A stretch of DNA of 64,000 nucleotides from Owenia fusiformis (taxonomy: Eukaryota; Annelida; Polychaeta; Sabellida; Oweniidae). Below are positions 22,700 to 33,502 of the stretch, one piece after another (the stretch's first letter is position 1; every line of letters begins with the position of its first letter). Under the pieces are notes generated by a model. That model was not told the DNA's origin and searched no databases. It saw only the letters and a program-made list of their open reading frames with translations. The stretch covers positions 8,856,989 to 8,920,988 of the forward strand of contig CAIIXF020000006.1 in the NCBI GenBank assembly GCA_903813345.2, in the 5' to 3' direction. Both the position numbers and the translations under genes were made by a program.

Positions 22700-23439
22700 C
22701 AATGATGAAGTTTCGACAAAATTTGACGGTTTGCTAAACCAAGGCAATCCAGACCAATTTGAAGAATGATAGATAATGACAGTGAATGAGTATCGTAAGT
22801 AAAATATATACTCCTCAAAAAAAGTTAAGGACCAGTGGTTTTCCTCATAGGTTTTACATGTAAACCCCCATATTTGTTTGAACGATTATATTCTAAACGG
22901 GGAACAAAAGAAATCCCAATAAAGTAAATAAATCTGTATCTTGATTCTATTCCCTATAAATTGATTGAGTATATTTTGCAAAGGTCAAGAAATACAGCTC
23001 TTATAATACTGGTAACCCTAAATGATGTAAAATATAAAGAACAGGTCCATTTAACAGACTATTGGTCCACTTAGACTTTTTCTGAAAAACTCATTCTTCC
23101 ATTTACTTTTAAAACCAATTGCAAGTTGTAGATAAACCTTTCTTCTTGAGATGTGCGATTTCAAAAAGTGGCATAAGTTCTCCTTTGAAAAATTGGCAGT
23201 AAGAACCCTTATCACAAGGCTGTCTGAATATGGGTACACATTATGTTTACCATCAAAATATATAATATCAAAACTTATCATTATATAGAATTTAATATAT
23301 GGAACATATGGCATACACGTATTCGGAGAAGAAAATTGACAAAATCTAGCGATATATGTAGTTTACCTATGCAAATCTAGAAAACATTGTCATTTTTCGT
23401 TCACTTTGTTATCAAGTTTTAGCATGGTGCTCATTCCCT
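22700..23439. other. Intergenic; a possible transposon end near 22811
   Basis: ctcctcaaaaaaagttaagg at 22811 looks like a Tc1/mariner-type terminus, but no partner end was found. Nothing else recognised. Confidence 0.3.
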
Positions 23440-23575
23440 TTCATTGAAAAGTTAACTGTCAGCCCTCACTCCCACAAAAAATATATTGAAACTGTATAAT
23501 GCAGAAGTAGCTTCTCTGCAAATATCATTTTTGTGGGAGTTTGGGCTCGCCACTAAAACTTAACTTTTGTGATGA
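23440..23575. repeat. Imperfect palindrome of about 125 bp
   Basis: aaaagttaactgtcagccct, cactcccacaaaaaa is matched by the complement of ttttgtgggagtttgggctc, gccactaaaacttaactttt. Possibly a small MITE. Confidence 0.45.
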
Positions 23576-23679
23576 AAATAAGCCTGACTGGTTTATGTTT
23601 TCAATATGGCTGCTAACCTGGGCATGCATGTACACTACATAACTGCATGTACAGATTAGGCCATCCAAAATTAATTATA

Positions 23680-24775
23680 CAGGGTGGGCCAAAAAATTTT
23701 GCAACTTTTTTAAAAGGCTAGAAAAGTATCATAATATGAAGGTATTGACATAAAAATCGATTTACAGAAAGTTTAGGATAGGCATATTTTACGATTCAAA
23801 TATTTAAGATAATACTGACTTCTAATTTTTTTGACAGATCTTTGAATATCGATGGTAAATTGTCCATGTGTCCGAGATTTACTGTTTTTCCAAGAAAATG
23901 TGACTTTTTATGATTTTATGTGATCAACAATAACACATCCATTATGTTCACTAAATCTGCTACAATCTCTGATAACTGTTTATTCAATATACTAGGACAG
24001 TTTGATATCGGTATCTACTCACAATGGTATTATGTTATACTGTATCTATTAATTATTTATTAATCACATGTTCTTACATCCACCTTTCACCTTCGCTATC
24101 GCTCCCACACATTGGGGAAGGGTCACTTTGGAATACCTGGAGGATGATACCTCTAGATATATTAGTGGCTATAAATGGCTGCCCAATACACCAAATGCCA
24201 ACCCCTGTGACTATCACACATGGAGGCACCTAGAGCAGTTTATTGCAGTTAATGGTAATCCTCACACACTATTGATCATTTAAAAGAGGTTAGGAGACGT
24301 GGAAAAAGTACCACAAGAATCGCTGGATGGCGCCACTGCAGTTACAACCTTGTGTCTGTGTGATAGTGAAGGTAAAAGGCGGATGCACGGGACATTTTTT
24401 AAATAAATAATAATAGATACAGTATAAAATAATACCATAGTAGATACTTATTATAAAACTGTACTAGCCATTAGTTAAAAAATTAAAGATTGTAGCAGAT
24501 TTATAGAACATAATGAATGTGTTATTGTTAATCACATAAAATCATAGAAATTCACATTTTCTAGGAAAAATGGTAAATCTTGGACACATTAACAATTTAC
24601 CACTGATATTCAAAGATCTGTTGAAAAAATTTGAAGTCAGTATTAGCTTAAATATTCGAATGGTAAAATATGCCTATCCTAAAGTTTCTGTCTATGAATT
24701 TTTATGTCAATACCTTAATGTTATGATCCTTTTCAAGCCTTTTAAAAAAGTTGCAAAATTTTTTGGCCCACCCTG
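23680..24775 (+). mobile_element. Mariner-family element, about 350-bp TIRs, TA target duplication
   Basis: The left end CAGGGTGGGCCAAAAAATTT is mirrored at the right end (...GGCCCACCCTG), and the complement continues for about 350 bp on each side (23680-24040 versus 24420-24775). TA flanks both ends (23678-23679, 24776-24777). The middle (24068-24283, plus strand) retains a piece of DDE transposase: KWLPNTPNANPCDYHTWRHL matches the PNSPDLNPxDY..W signature that surrounds the second catalytic acid in Tc1/mariner proteins. The N-terminal DNA-binding half is absent, so the element cannot move itself. Confidence 0.8.
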
Positions 24776-24777
24776 TA

Positions 24778-26354
24778 TGTTGGCATTCTGATGAAGAGCC
24801 TTATATTAAAAACTACAAAACCTTCATTTATTTAAAGGGTTTTATATATTATTTAAGAGTGAAAATGCAATAACACATTGTGCCAAAGCAAGTAACGCAC
24901 CTCTTGAGTTCAGATGACCTTGTTTATGAAGTTTACATACATGTAGTATTTAATCAAAATCTTGGAACTCATTTCGCTACAACATAATCCAAGATCACAA
25001 TTCCCTTTGTCATTTATATACATTACAAGTAGAGAGTACATGGGGACATTTTGTTTTTTCTGAAAACATAGAATTTAGTGACATTATTATAAGAAAATCT
25101 TTGAATGGCCTAAATGTTTTTCTAAATAGGGAATAAGTAGAAATTATTTTAGGCAATCCTTTGAGTGTCATGCCATTCATACATTATGCTGCCTTATATT
25201 TTATGATATATATTGAGAGAGGATTTCTCTGAATTATTTGTGTTTCAAATATGGGAACTGCAAATTGGCAAATAACTTTAAAAGTAAGTGTACATTCAAA
25301 CATTTTAATTTCAAATGCCAAATAAAATGCCAAATGCCAATGGGCATTTAGTAAAAGTGACCCTATAACTATTTAGAATATGGCAAACATGTTTAGAAAA
25401 CTGGCGAGAAGCAATTGAAAAAAGAAAATCCATTCTTTTTAAAGTGCCCTTGTGTGCATTTAATTTCAGTCATTTTATCCTAATTGCCCATGGGCATTTA
25501 AAATAATAATCACATCCCAACTCTTAAAACATGCTTAGGATACTGTTAGAGTCTCAAAAGGCAACAAGAACATTCATTTTTGAAACAAGAAAATTTAGTC
25601 CCCCTAAAAATGCCCATATCGGTATTTATTCTCAAGATTTTCAGGTAATTGCCCGTGATAATTTATTAAAAAAAATTTTTATTTCTATTCACATGTCTTT
25701 TTATCAGTCACAATCAAAAGAAAGCCAATTGCTCTCATTTCTTGGATTAGAAACAGTCAAATTTTGACAAAAATAGCAACTCTCAAAGTTGACCTTTAAA
25801 CCACCCTAGTGTCAAGGTCAAATGTCAAAACTCTCAGAAATCACATTTTAAGTAATGAGTCATACTTCCTCTTCAACTCCATGTCAATATATACTTGTTT
25901 TGTAGGGGGGGCTAAAAGAGGGGTTTACCGCCACCTGTCCTTTTGTATGATTTAGTTATATCCCAAGAATTAGATGACCAGACCAAACTAAATGAACTAT
26001 CCTCTGCTTTAGAACAAAAGTTATTCTATTGCAGACTATGAAAGTTCTATGAGCCGGTGGAGGTTAGCAATTTCAACTAATCTAAGTTTTTAAGTTAGAA
26101 TATAGATATCATTTAAAAACGTTTTCTTGAATGTGGTTTATTTTTTTAAATTGCATTTCTATAATTCGTTGTCACGCCTGAAACATATACGTCCTAGGAT
26201 TACTATGAAATCTAGCAATACAATTTAATTTATTTTTCCAATTTGTTCTGAACGTATAGTGTTATCAAAACTTTACTCCGAAAGACTAGAAACTGAGAAA
26301 GTGTAACGCATGAAACTTTAAGAATAAATGAGGAAATAACAATATACAATATAA
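24778..26354. other. Intergenic, nothing recognised apart from short palindromes
   Basis: Several aatgcccatgggcattt-like palindromic words occur at about 25335-25350, 25485-25500 and 25608. No exon supported. Confidence 0.35.
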
Positions 26355-26790
26355 CGTTTAGTTTTTTATGATATGAAATGGCTATCCACAGAATACAGCA
26401 CGACACCGGAAAGCTTACATCGTCCTCTTGAATTTTCTTCATACAAGAATGGTATCGAACCTTTCAGGGAGTGTAAAATTAAATATAATGCATTGGACAT
26501 ACGTAATAGAGGACAAAATATTTTTGCGTAAACGTTACGTATGGTTTGAAATAGTCACATATACAGAACATCATTGGAAAGCTTATCTTGTCGTCTTGAA
26601 TCTCCATTCTAACAGAATTGAATCAAACGTTCAATTGGCGATAAATCGAATATCACGCATCGAATGCCAGATTATCGTGGTAATGCTGACTGACAACACT
26701 ACAAAGTACGTTTTTATATGATTTGAAATATCTAGCCCCATTTCTACAACGCGCCATAAGAAAGCTCATATTATCTCTTGTCTTCAGGAC
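26355..26790 (+). repeat. Diverged tandem repeat, three units of about 170 bp
   Basis: Blocks tatgatatgaaat, then aagcttacatcgtcctcttg, then a gaatc..tc stretch recur near 26365, 26540 and 26710 (tatggtttgaaatag..., aagcttatcttgtcgtcttg; tatgatttgaaatatc..., aagctcatattatctcttgt). Units are well diverged. Confidence 0.5.
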
Positions 26791-26834
26791 ATCCAATGCG
26801 TGTATAAAATTAACACGTTCGTTCGAAAGGATAT

Positions 26835-27000
26835 AGGTACTGTATCACTATGGCGAACTGAATTTGACAATGGTTTTTCTCTTAAACCTATTATTGAAAA
26901 CATTCTGTAAAAAAACAGTCCTTTATGTAATGTTGACTGATTGGCAACAACTTCATGCAAAACTTATTTGAATATATTTTATATAACTGTTTATGTTTAA
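26835..27000 (+). repeat. Dispersed repeat R2, copy 2
   Basis: Second copy of the 12655-12815 repeat, same strand. Confidence 0.6.
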
Positions 27001-27196
27001 TAACTGTACCAACTTTGAAGAAAAATCACCCATACCTTATATCTCCCTTCAAAAATTCAAAAGAGTTCTGGGACACCCTGTACCTATATTCTATCTGCCT
27101 GCTGCGTCATAATCTCCGTTCGCAAGTTGGTGCATTTTTGAACTGGTTGTATAATTATTGTAAGTAGCGATGACGATGGAAAAGACAGACTACAGA

Positions 27197-27207
27197 CCCC
27201 CCCCCCC
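27197..27207. repeat. Homopolymer C tract (11 C)
   Basis: One of ten G or C homopolymer tracts of 9-12 bases in this AT-rich window. Confidence 0.9.
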
Positions 27208-27476
27208 GCCAACCGACCACCGACCAGTCAACCTCCACACTTGGATCAAATCAAAAAATCATTATTACTACAATTAATCAAAACTTAGCGACTAATACTG
27301 AATTAAACAGATCATTTTGGTGTCTGTTCAGGATAATCCAAGTACATCCTGAAGGATAATGGAGAGGTTAAGCTACCGTATAAAATCCAAAACGCAACTT
27401 AAACGTATCAATCGTCCCTACACAAATACATGTAGAGTTCACACATAAATAGCCGTTCAGCTCTCGTGTTTGTTTA

Positions 27477-27951
27477 CCCTACTATCACACCAAACTAGTT
27501 CTCACTACGTTCTCGAAAACGGGCTTCAACTGTGTACGAACGGACTGGACGTACTTAGAACCGTTTGGGGTCTATTTACAAACTTCATCGAACGTACTCG
27601 AACGGATAGGTCCTCTAGAACTTAGAACATGCTCAAAATGTTCTCGTGGTCGTCACGTTCTACAATTAGAACGAGTGACAACGTACTAACGACGAGCTGG
27701 ACGTACTACGAACGGAACCGTCGTACTTCAATCCTACTAGGGACGTTTTTACAACGAGTTGAACTGTCTGAGGACGTATTGAGAACGAGGTAGAACTAAT
27801 TGCAAACGGGTTAAAACTGACTAAGAACGTATTAAAGATTACTTATGAACGAGTTAGCAAAAATATAGCTATCACACCAAACAAGTTGCCACTGCGTTCT
27901 TCAAAACTGGTTTTAAACTGTGTGCGAACGGAATGAACGTACAGGTACGTC
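27477..27951 (-). mobile_element. piggyBac-like MITE family Z, B subunit plus part of A
   Basis: Begins CCCTACTATCACACCAAACT after TTTA and reads as the reverse complement of the right part of the full copy at 57963-58770. The internal subunit junction (ctatcacaccaaacaagttg) is present at about 27870, and homology stops abruptly at 27951. It is 3'-truncated relative to the full element. Confidence 0.75.
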
Positions 27952-28660
27952 TAATGGCACGCCTTACACCATGCCATGTCGTCGGCATGCCGCCCGAATT
28001 TCGTGGTCAACTCGAACGCTTTTCGTGGTCACCGCGGGCGCGTCACGAGTGCGCTTCAAGCTCATCGCGGGGTGATTTCATATGTACAGCGGAGTTGGTT
28101 TATTCGCATAGCTTTCGCTCACCATTCGTTGCACGGACGCCACATTATAATTTCATGTAGTTAAGTGTTTTAGATTCCATTTACTTACCCGATGGGCGAA
28201 TGGTAAATCAGGTTTAAAACCATTATTATCTTTCAACGTTAAATTACACGATCTTTCATTTCCAGAGGATATTTAGCTCTCTTCCTCATCCCGATAAACA
28301 TCTGATGAATGTAGATGTTTGCTCCCCATGTACATCACATTATATTATACAATTTATAAGACTCTAAATGAGTCGCTTTAGACGAAAACAAATAATTTAA
28401 CAAAGTGTTTTTCAAAATGCTTTTTGAATCATCTGTTCCCATTTAACCACAGTACAGTATAAATGCACATATATTTATTGGATCCTGAATTTAATCAATG
28501 CGATGAATTTACATGAAATTAACAGATACTGCATGCGAACAATAACAACTATTTACCAATGAAATTGTTTTCATCAAAAAAGGCCACGCGTTAGCGTATC
28601 TACATCGTGAATTCTGAAAATTTCGTCCTGAAATGACAAATTAAACTCTTGCGCTAGGCT
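27952..28660. other. CpG-containing stretch then AT-rich intergenic DNA
   Basis: 27950-28150 is richer in CpG than its surroundings and has two overlapping plus-strand frames (27933-28160, 27976-28164), neither recognisable. The rest shows nothing. Confidence 0.3.
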
Positions 28661-28887
28661 GGTTTTCGGGAGTGGTGACTTAGACAATGGCTTGAGACAT
28701 CACCCGCACATGTCATGCAGTCTGTGTTAATGATGAGAGGTCTCGGTCGAGGGGTCTGGGAGACAAGGTCTAGTAGCTAAGCTTCCCCAAACCACCGTCA
28801 GTATTTATGTGACAGGTAGATTGGTTGATCCTAGGGTTATGACATCTGTGTGTCATTTCCTGCAGTCTTCATTAATGTAGAGATAGG
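28661..28887 (+). repeat. Dispersed repeat R4, uninterrupted copy
   Basis: ggttttcgggagtggtgact through tgacatctgtgtgtcatttcc and on to attaatgtagagat matches 32468-32494 plus 33291-33502, where the second copy is split by a transposon. It provides the empty site for that insertion. Confidence 0.75.
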
Positions 28888-29139
28888 CTGGACATCCCGA
28901 TCATTCAGTTGTGTTAGAGATAATTTTTGGTTAAAGGGATAATAACCTCAAGTAAAAACTATGATTCATCAGAATAATAAGTCTAAAATCAAAAACATGA
29001 CCCGGGTATGAGCGACGATCTTCTAATGCATCGGCAGATATATTGGAATTAATTTTGAGGTATTGGATCTTCACCTGGATTATGGAGGTCGCCATAACCT
29101 ACCTATGAATATTCATGAGCGGCGTCACTACGACTCGAC

Positions 29140-29236
29140 AAATTCCAGAATTTTGATTGGCCCGAAAAATGCGCATGCGCAATTGTAGCGGGGCGGCCAC
29201 ATTGAAAAATATTACGAACTTCTTAACAAGAAAATG
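29140..29236 (+). promoter_or_regulatory. Housekeeping-type promoter: inverted CCAAT, NRF1 palindrome, GC box
   Basis: gattggcc (inverted CCAAT), a perfect NRF1 palindrome GCGCATGCGC (29171-29180) and a ggggcgg GC box lie within 50 bp, followed at 29234 by an ATG in good context (aagaaaATGGAG) starting a short frame MEQFEDFDDVFG. Downstream exons were not identified, so the gene is unknown. NRF1 promoters are often bidirectional; strand is a guess. Confidence 0.4.
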
Positions 29237-29747
29237 GAGCAATTTGAAGATTTTGACGATGTATTTGGCATATTGACATACTATAATATGATATCACCTG
29301 TTCGAGAAAAACATGACCATGTTCACATCAATACTTACAATTCATAGAATTAATTCCCAAAGTGCCAATCAAAACCAAAAACTGACCAACTCGTGAACGT
29401 TGGTTACCGACATGACAGGAAAATGCGTTAATTTTATGTTGACAATCAATTATCTCTCGATCGTTTTGCTTGAAGATTAAACATATTCGGATCTTTTATT
29501 TAATAAAATGACGAATGGCAGATATTAATTGGATTTTTGACACTCTGTTATAAATATAAGGCAGAACTGATAATGTATTCCCCGTCATGAATGATCGCGA
29601 TCGATGACGCAAGGTTCGTCATTTCGATCACCATGGAGGTGTATTTCTGTTGTATTTACAGTAGACAACAAACAATTTAAAGGCTCGTAGACCTAGTATG
29701 TTATATTTATTTCACAAATATGTTATTAAGTTATAAAGCTATTAAAG

Positions 29748-29770
29748 ACATACGATACGATACGATACAA
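29748..29770. repeat. (ACGAT)n pentanucleotide microsatellite
   Basis: tacgatacgatacgatac run. Confidence 0.8.
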
Positions 29771-29894
29771 TTCAAAAAGTTTTTTCAAAATGGCGTCGAC
29801 CTAACCGGCACATGGCCTGGTTCAGTTCTCTTTTTGGGACCGGATTGCTCGCCTTGAATCCGTTTTCTTTGGTTTCTTGTGAGAGAATATGTAT

Positions 29895-29990
29895 GGTATG
29901 GCAACTGCCCGAACGACAGTGAGATTCCATTGTCGATAACGACAGTGTTATTTCTGTTGCCGATAGCAAACTGTCGTGGGTAAACCCGGA
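29895..29990. promoter_or_regulatory. Cluster of ACGACAGT/ACTGTCGT motifs and an ETS site
   Basis: ACGACAGT occurs at about 29909 and 29938, ACTGTCGT at about 29970, and cccggaagt (ETS-type) follows. The block has a diverged inverted counterpart at 30530-30640. The factor is unknown. Confidence 0.35.
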
Positions 29991-30289
29991 AGTAAAATTG
30001 TGTTCAATCTACGCCGTTTGAGGAGAAAATCAGCTAAAACAACTTGCCCCGCGTGTCTAGAACCATCATCACTGTAGCGTCTATATAATCAATACTTACT
30101 TGAAATATCCTGACATCGAACTAAATAAACCACTCTAACTTCAGTTGTTATTCATTTTTATTCACCAATCTATTTTGAAGAGCTTTAATTTTGAAGAGCG
30201 ATTTCAGCATTTGAGGCAATCTGCGCCAGTTCCTCTTGATTCGGAATCTAGTTCATGCGCATTAGAATGAATAATTTGATTGGCTTAAT

Positions 30290-30356
30290 TCCAAAAACAC
30301 ATGCGCACTTGTAAATTATTTCAAACTACTAGGCATGCGCGAAGAGTTATTCGATG
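30290..30356 (+). promoter_or_regulatory. Promoter-like block with two NRF1-type half sites and YY1-like ATGGCGG
   Basis: acatgcgcac and ggcatgcgcg precede gatggcgg, whose ATG (30354) opens a 32-codon frame (MAELENSLFKMFSRIGEKK...). An inverted CCAAT (gattggc) lies at about 30270. Possible 5' exon, unsupported by downstream exons. Confidence 0.3.
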
Positions 30357-30724
30357 GCGGAATTGGAAAATTCTTTATTCAAAATGTTTTCCCGTATTGG
30401 GGAGAAAAAACACAACCCCAGGATAATTATAGGACGACAAACAAGACAATAATAAGTAGGAATCTTTGATTGTTAAAAGCCGTGCATTAAACATTTCAGA
30501 AACTATAGTAAGTGACACTGTTTTAAATGTGTTCTATTCCCCGGGGATTCGGTCCACGACAACGACAGCTGGTTTTAACTGTCGACAGATTTTAATTCTA
30601 CCGTCACCAGCCGACTGTCGTTCAGGCATTTCTTATCAAGTCCTTATCCCTAGTCTAGCTCTATCAGTGGAAATATTTGAACAATTTACCGCACAACACA
30701 TAGGCATTTTCCTTTGTTGTGAAT

Positions 30725-30790
30725 GCTTTCAAGATGGCGGCTCAGGTCGCAGAAACGTCACACTTCCGGTCTACATCCGGGTCTCTGAGG
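30725..30790 (+). promoter_or_regulatory. YY1 (AAGATGGCGGC) plus ETS (CTTCCGG) promoter-like block
   Basis: aagatggcggc at 30731 is a canonical YY1 site and cacttccgg an ETS site 20 bp on. The ATG (30734) opens a 36-codon frame (MAAQVAETSHFRSTSGSLR...) ending in TGA. Could be a first exon of an unidentified gene. Confidence 0.35.
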
Positions 30791-30954
30791 GAAATATGGC
30801 GAGCCCCGTCCGACAGACAACTGGGTCACTGGGTCAATTTATGATTTTTATTTTTAATATTATACAAAAACTAACACATAACAAGATTTTCAACTTATTG
30901 CATTTTATTCAGTAGTATTGTAACTACATGATGATTAGAATACCTGACATTATT

Positions 30955-32085
30955 TCCGCTTTAAGAAAAGTTGTGGTTTTGGTTTTGTGTTTAAGTTTCA
31001 TGTATGGTGGTGTATCTTTTATGTTGATGGTAGATATGTTGAAAGAGTTGTAAATTCGTTCGTCTTTAGTAGCATTTGGATGTGTGTAGTGTGAGTTTGT
31101 GGTGGGTTCCCCGTTTGTTAAAGGTTTGGTTGTTTAGTCTGGTGTTTGAGCTACGTGTTGGTCTGTGTGTAGTGGTGGTAGTATATCTTATTGTCAAGAT
31201 ATTAACTTGACTAGGGGATCTATTTCGACGTGCTGGGTTGTATTTTGGCTTTATCGAAGTTTTGCATTATTTTGGTTCGTAAATTTCGTGTATGTTTGGC
31301 GGCGTTTGTGGTATCTATGTGGTGGCTAAGTTGTTTTTCAATGGTTTGGGTGTGTAGTGTCATGTCTGAGGTTCATTTTGGTGTGTGTGTTATGGTAGTA
31401 GCATCTCTTGTTGTTGAGATATTAATTTGGTTTTGGAGGCTGTCTTCCCGTGATTTCATTATGTTTTGATTATCCTGTGTTTATGGTTTGTCGGGATCGT
31501 GTAGCGTATTGATTAATTGCATCAAGTTGCGGTCAGTTTGTTTCTTTTAATTTGTTTTGTTTGTTTGGTTTGTTGTTTACCCTTTATGGCGAGGTGTTTT
31601 TATTTTGATACGATGTGTGCGTTGGGGGAGTTGTTAGCTTGTTCGCGATTGGTTGTATTTTGATTTTATCGGAGTTTTGTGGTATTTTGGGTTGTAAATT
31701 TCGTGTTTGTTTTGTGGCGTTTTTTGGTAAGTAAATGGTAGGTAAGTTGTTTTTCAACGGTTTGGGTGTGTAGTGTCATGTCTAAACTTTATTTCGGTGT
31801 GTTTGTTATGATAGTAGCATCTCTTGTTGTTGAGATATTAACTTGAATTTGGAGGCTGTCTTCTTGTGATTTCATTATGTTTTGATTATCCTGTTTGTGT
31901 TTTGTCGGGATGGTGTATGCGTTTTGGTTAATTGTATCACGATATGGTCGGTTTGTTTGTTAAAATTTGTTTCGTTTGTTTTGTTTGTTGAAATGTGTTT
32001 TATATGATGTATGGGTAATGTGTTAGATAATTTGTTGTATATGTTTGTGTTTTATTTCCATTGTTCTTTAAGAATGGGTTGTTTA
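30955..32085. repeat. G/T-skewed tandem repeat array, period about 416 bp
   Basis: The plus strand is almost devoid of C and A runs (gttgtggttttggttttgtg style) for over 1.1 kb. ggtttgggtgtgtagtgtca occurs at 31343 and 31759, and gcatctcttgttgttgagat at about 31400 and 31817; a weaker unit lies near 31170. Open frames here are composition artefacts. Confidence 0.7.
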
Positions 32086-32467
32086 TTCTAAATAGGGTTC
32101 CCGATTGGGGAAACCTGGTTTGGTTGGTCGTTTGTGAGTAAATGCGTTGTTTTTAAAGTATGAATCGGAGTGAGTGTTTATCTCCAAAGGTTTATAAAGT
32201 GTATATTTTTGTATTGCCGGGTCGGCAGAAAAAGATTGTTGAATATATATTCGGCACGCTGATAAGAAATGTTTGGAACACCGAATGTGGTGAGATGGTA
32301 TAGTCCTTCTACTACAAAAAATGTGTCCGATCGTTTGTGAAATGAAATATACTTGGTAGTTGTCCATAAGCTGGGCAATGGGACATAGCCCGACGGTTTT
32401 TGTACTCAGGTTATTCACTTATTATGGGTTTATCCTTATGGCTAATGGAGACAGCCGTAATAACATA
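32086..32467. other. Spacer between G/T array and repeat R4, nothing recognised
   Basis: Overlapping minus-strand frames (32083-32418, 32178-32378) have no recognisable similarity. Confidence 0.3.
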
Positions 32468-33502
32468 GTTTTCGGGAGTGGTGACTTAGACAATAGAGAA
32501 TTTTCGTTATAAGTTGTTTCAAAAACTTATACGTATACTTATAGTTTAAAGGGTCTTGTCGAACTAAAATCAATTCAAATTGATTTTCATAATCTGTACC
32601 AAGTGGGGCATAACTATTCCCGATATAGTCAAGCTCCATCATCAACTAGGGACTGCGAATACAATGTCCTTTGCTAGTGTCAATTATGAACACGATAAAC
32701 TAAACGCTAGTTGACGGGTCCTTGTAGTGTACGATAAACAAGACCCTTAAAGTGAATCACTACACGAACGAGTCGTTCATTTCAAAGTTCTCATGAAATT
32801 ATAAGGTCAATTTTTAAGTTTTTACGTATAAAAGGACCTTTATACGCAGATTATAAACTTACAGAGTTGGATTTCCGCATAGTATATGTGTGGACCTAAT
32901 GACCAGAATGGCTTATTAAAATTAATCGGCTGAATAGGCATAGTATCCAATCAAACAGCTCGACTCATTCATTAGCTGAACTAATTCTCCCTTCGTTATT
33001 TCTACAAGGTGATTCAAAACGATCATCTTCAAAAAATATATTTGAGAGTAGATAAATCTGTAAAACCCGTGTGCTATATCAGCCTATTTGATTCTAGAAA
33101 ACACATATGACACAACTTAACATGCTTTACATCAAGGGGGTACGGATGGTATGCCATTGGTTCTTTTTATTACCGTCCTAGGAGATATTTCCCGACGAAT
33201 TAGGAAATTATGAAACACCTTGTTTATTGGGTTTATAAGTATAAGTATACGTGTAAGTTTTTAAAAAACTTATAACGAAAATTCTCTAATGTCTTGAGAC
33301 ATCACCCGTATAAACACGCACATGTCATGCAATCTGTGTTAATAGTGAGAGGTCTCGGTCAGGGGGCCTGGATACAAGGTCTAGTAGCTTAGCTTCCCCA
33401 AACCACAATCAGTACTTATGTGACAGGTAGAGTATATTTGGTTGATCCTAGGGCTATGGCATTGGTATGTCATTTCCTATCGTCATTTATGTAGAGAAGG
33501 GC
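32468..33502 (+). repeat. Dispersed repeat R4, copy interrupted by a transposon
   Basis: 32468-32494 and 33291-33502 together align with 28661-28887. The break is exactly the 32495-33287 insertion. Confidence 0.75.
32495..33287. mobile_element. 793-bp TIR element with AAT duplication and preserved paralogous empty site
   Basis: Starts AGAGAATTTTCGTTATAAGT and ends with its reverse complement; similarity continues for about 50 bp (aaaacttatacgtatactta). AAT precedes (32492-32494) and follows (33288-33290). The uninterrupted R4 copy reads gacaatggcttgagac where this locus would read gacaatgtcttgagac after removing the element plus one AAT, which confirms a 3-bp duplication. PIF/Harbinger elements make 3-bp duplications; no transposase is present. 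Confidence 0.85.

Noticed and set aside
30466-30915. 149-codon plus-strand frame as a gene
   Set aside because: No recognisable motif; its composition changes along the frame, it overlaps promoter-like motifs, and a different frame starts at the YY1-type ATG (30734).
28661-33502. R4 direct repeats as LTRs of a retrotransposon
   Set aside because: They lack TG...CA ends, primer-binding site and polyprotein between them, and one is disrupted by another element; better read as two copies of an interspersed repeat.
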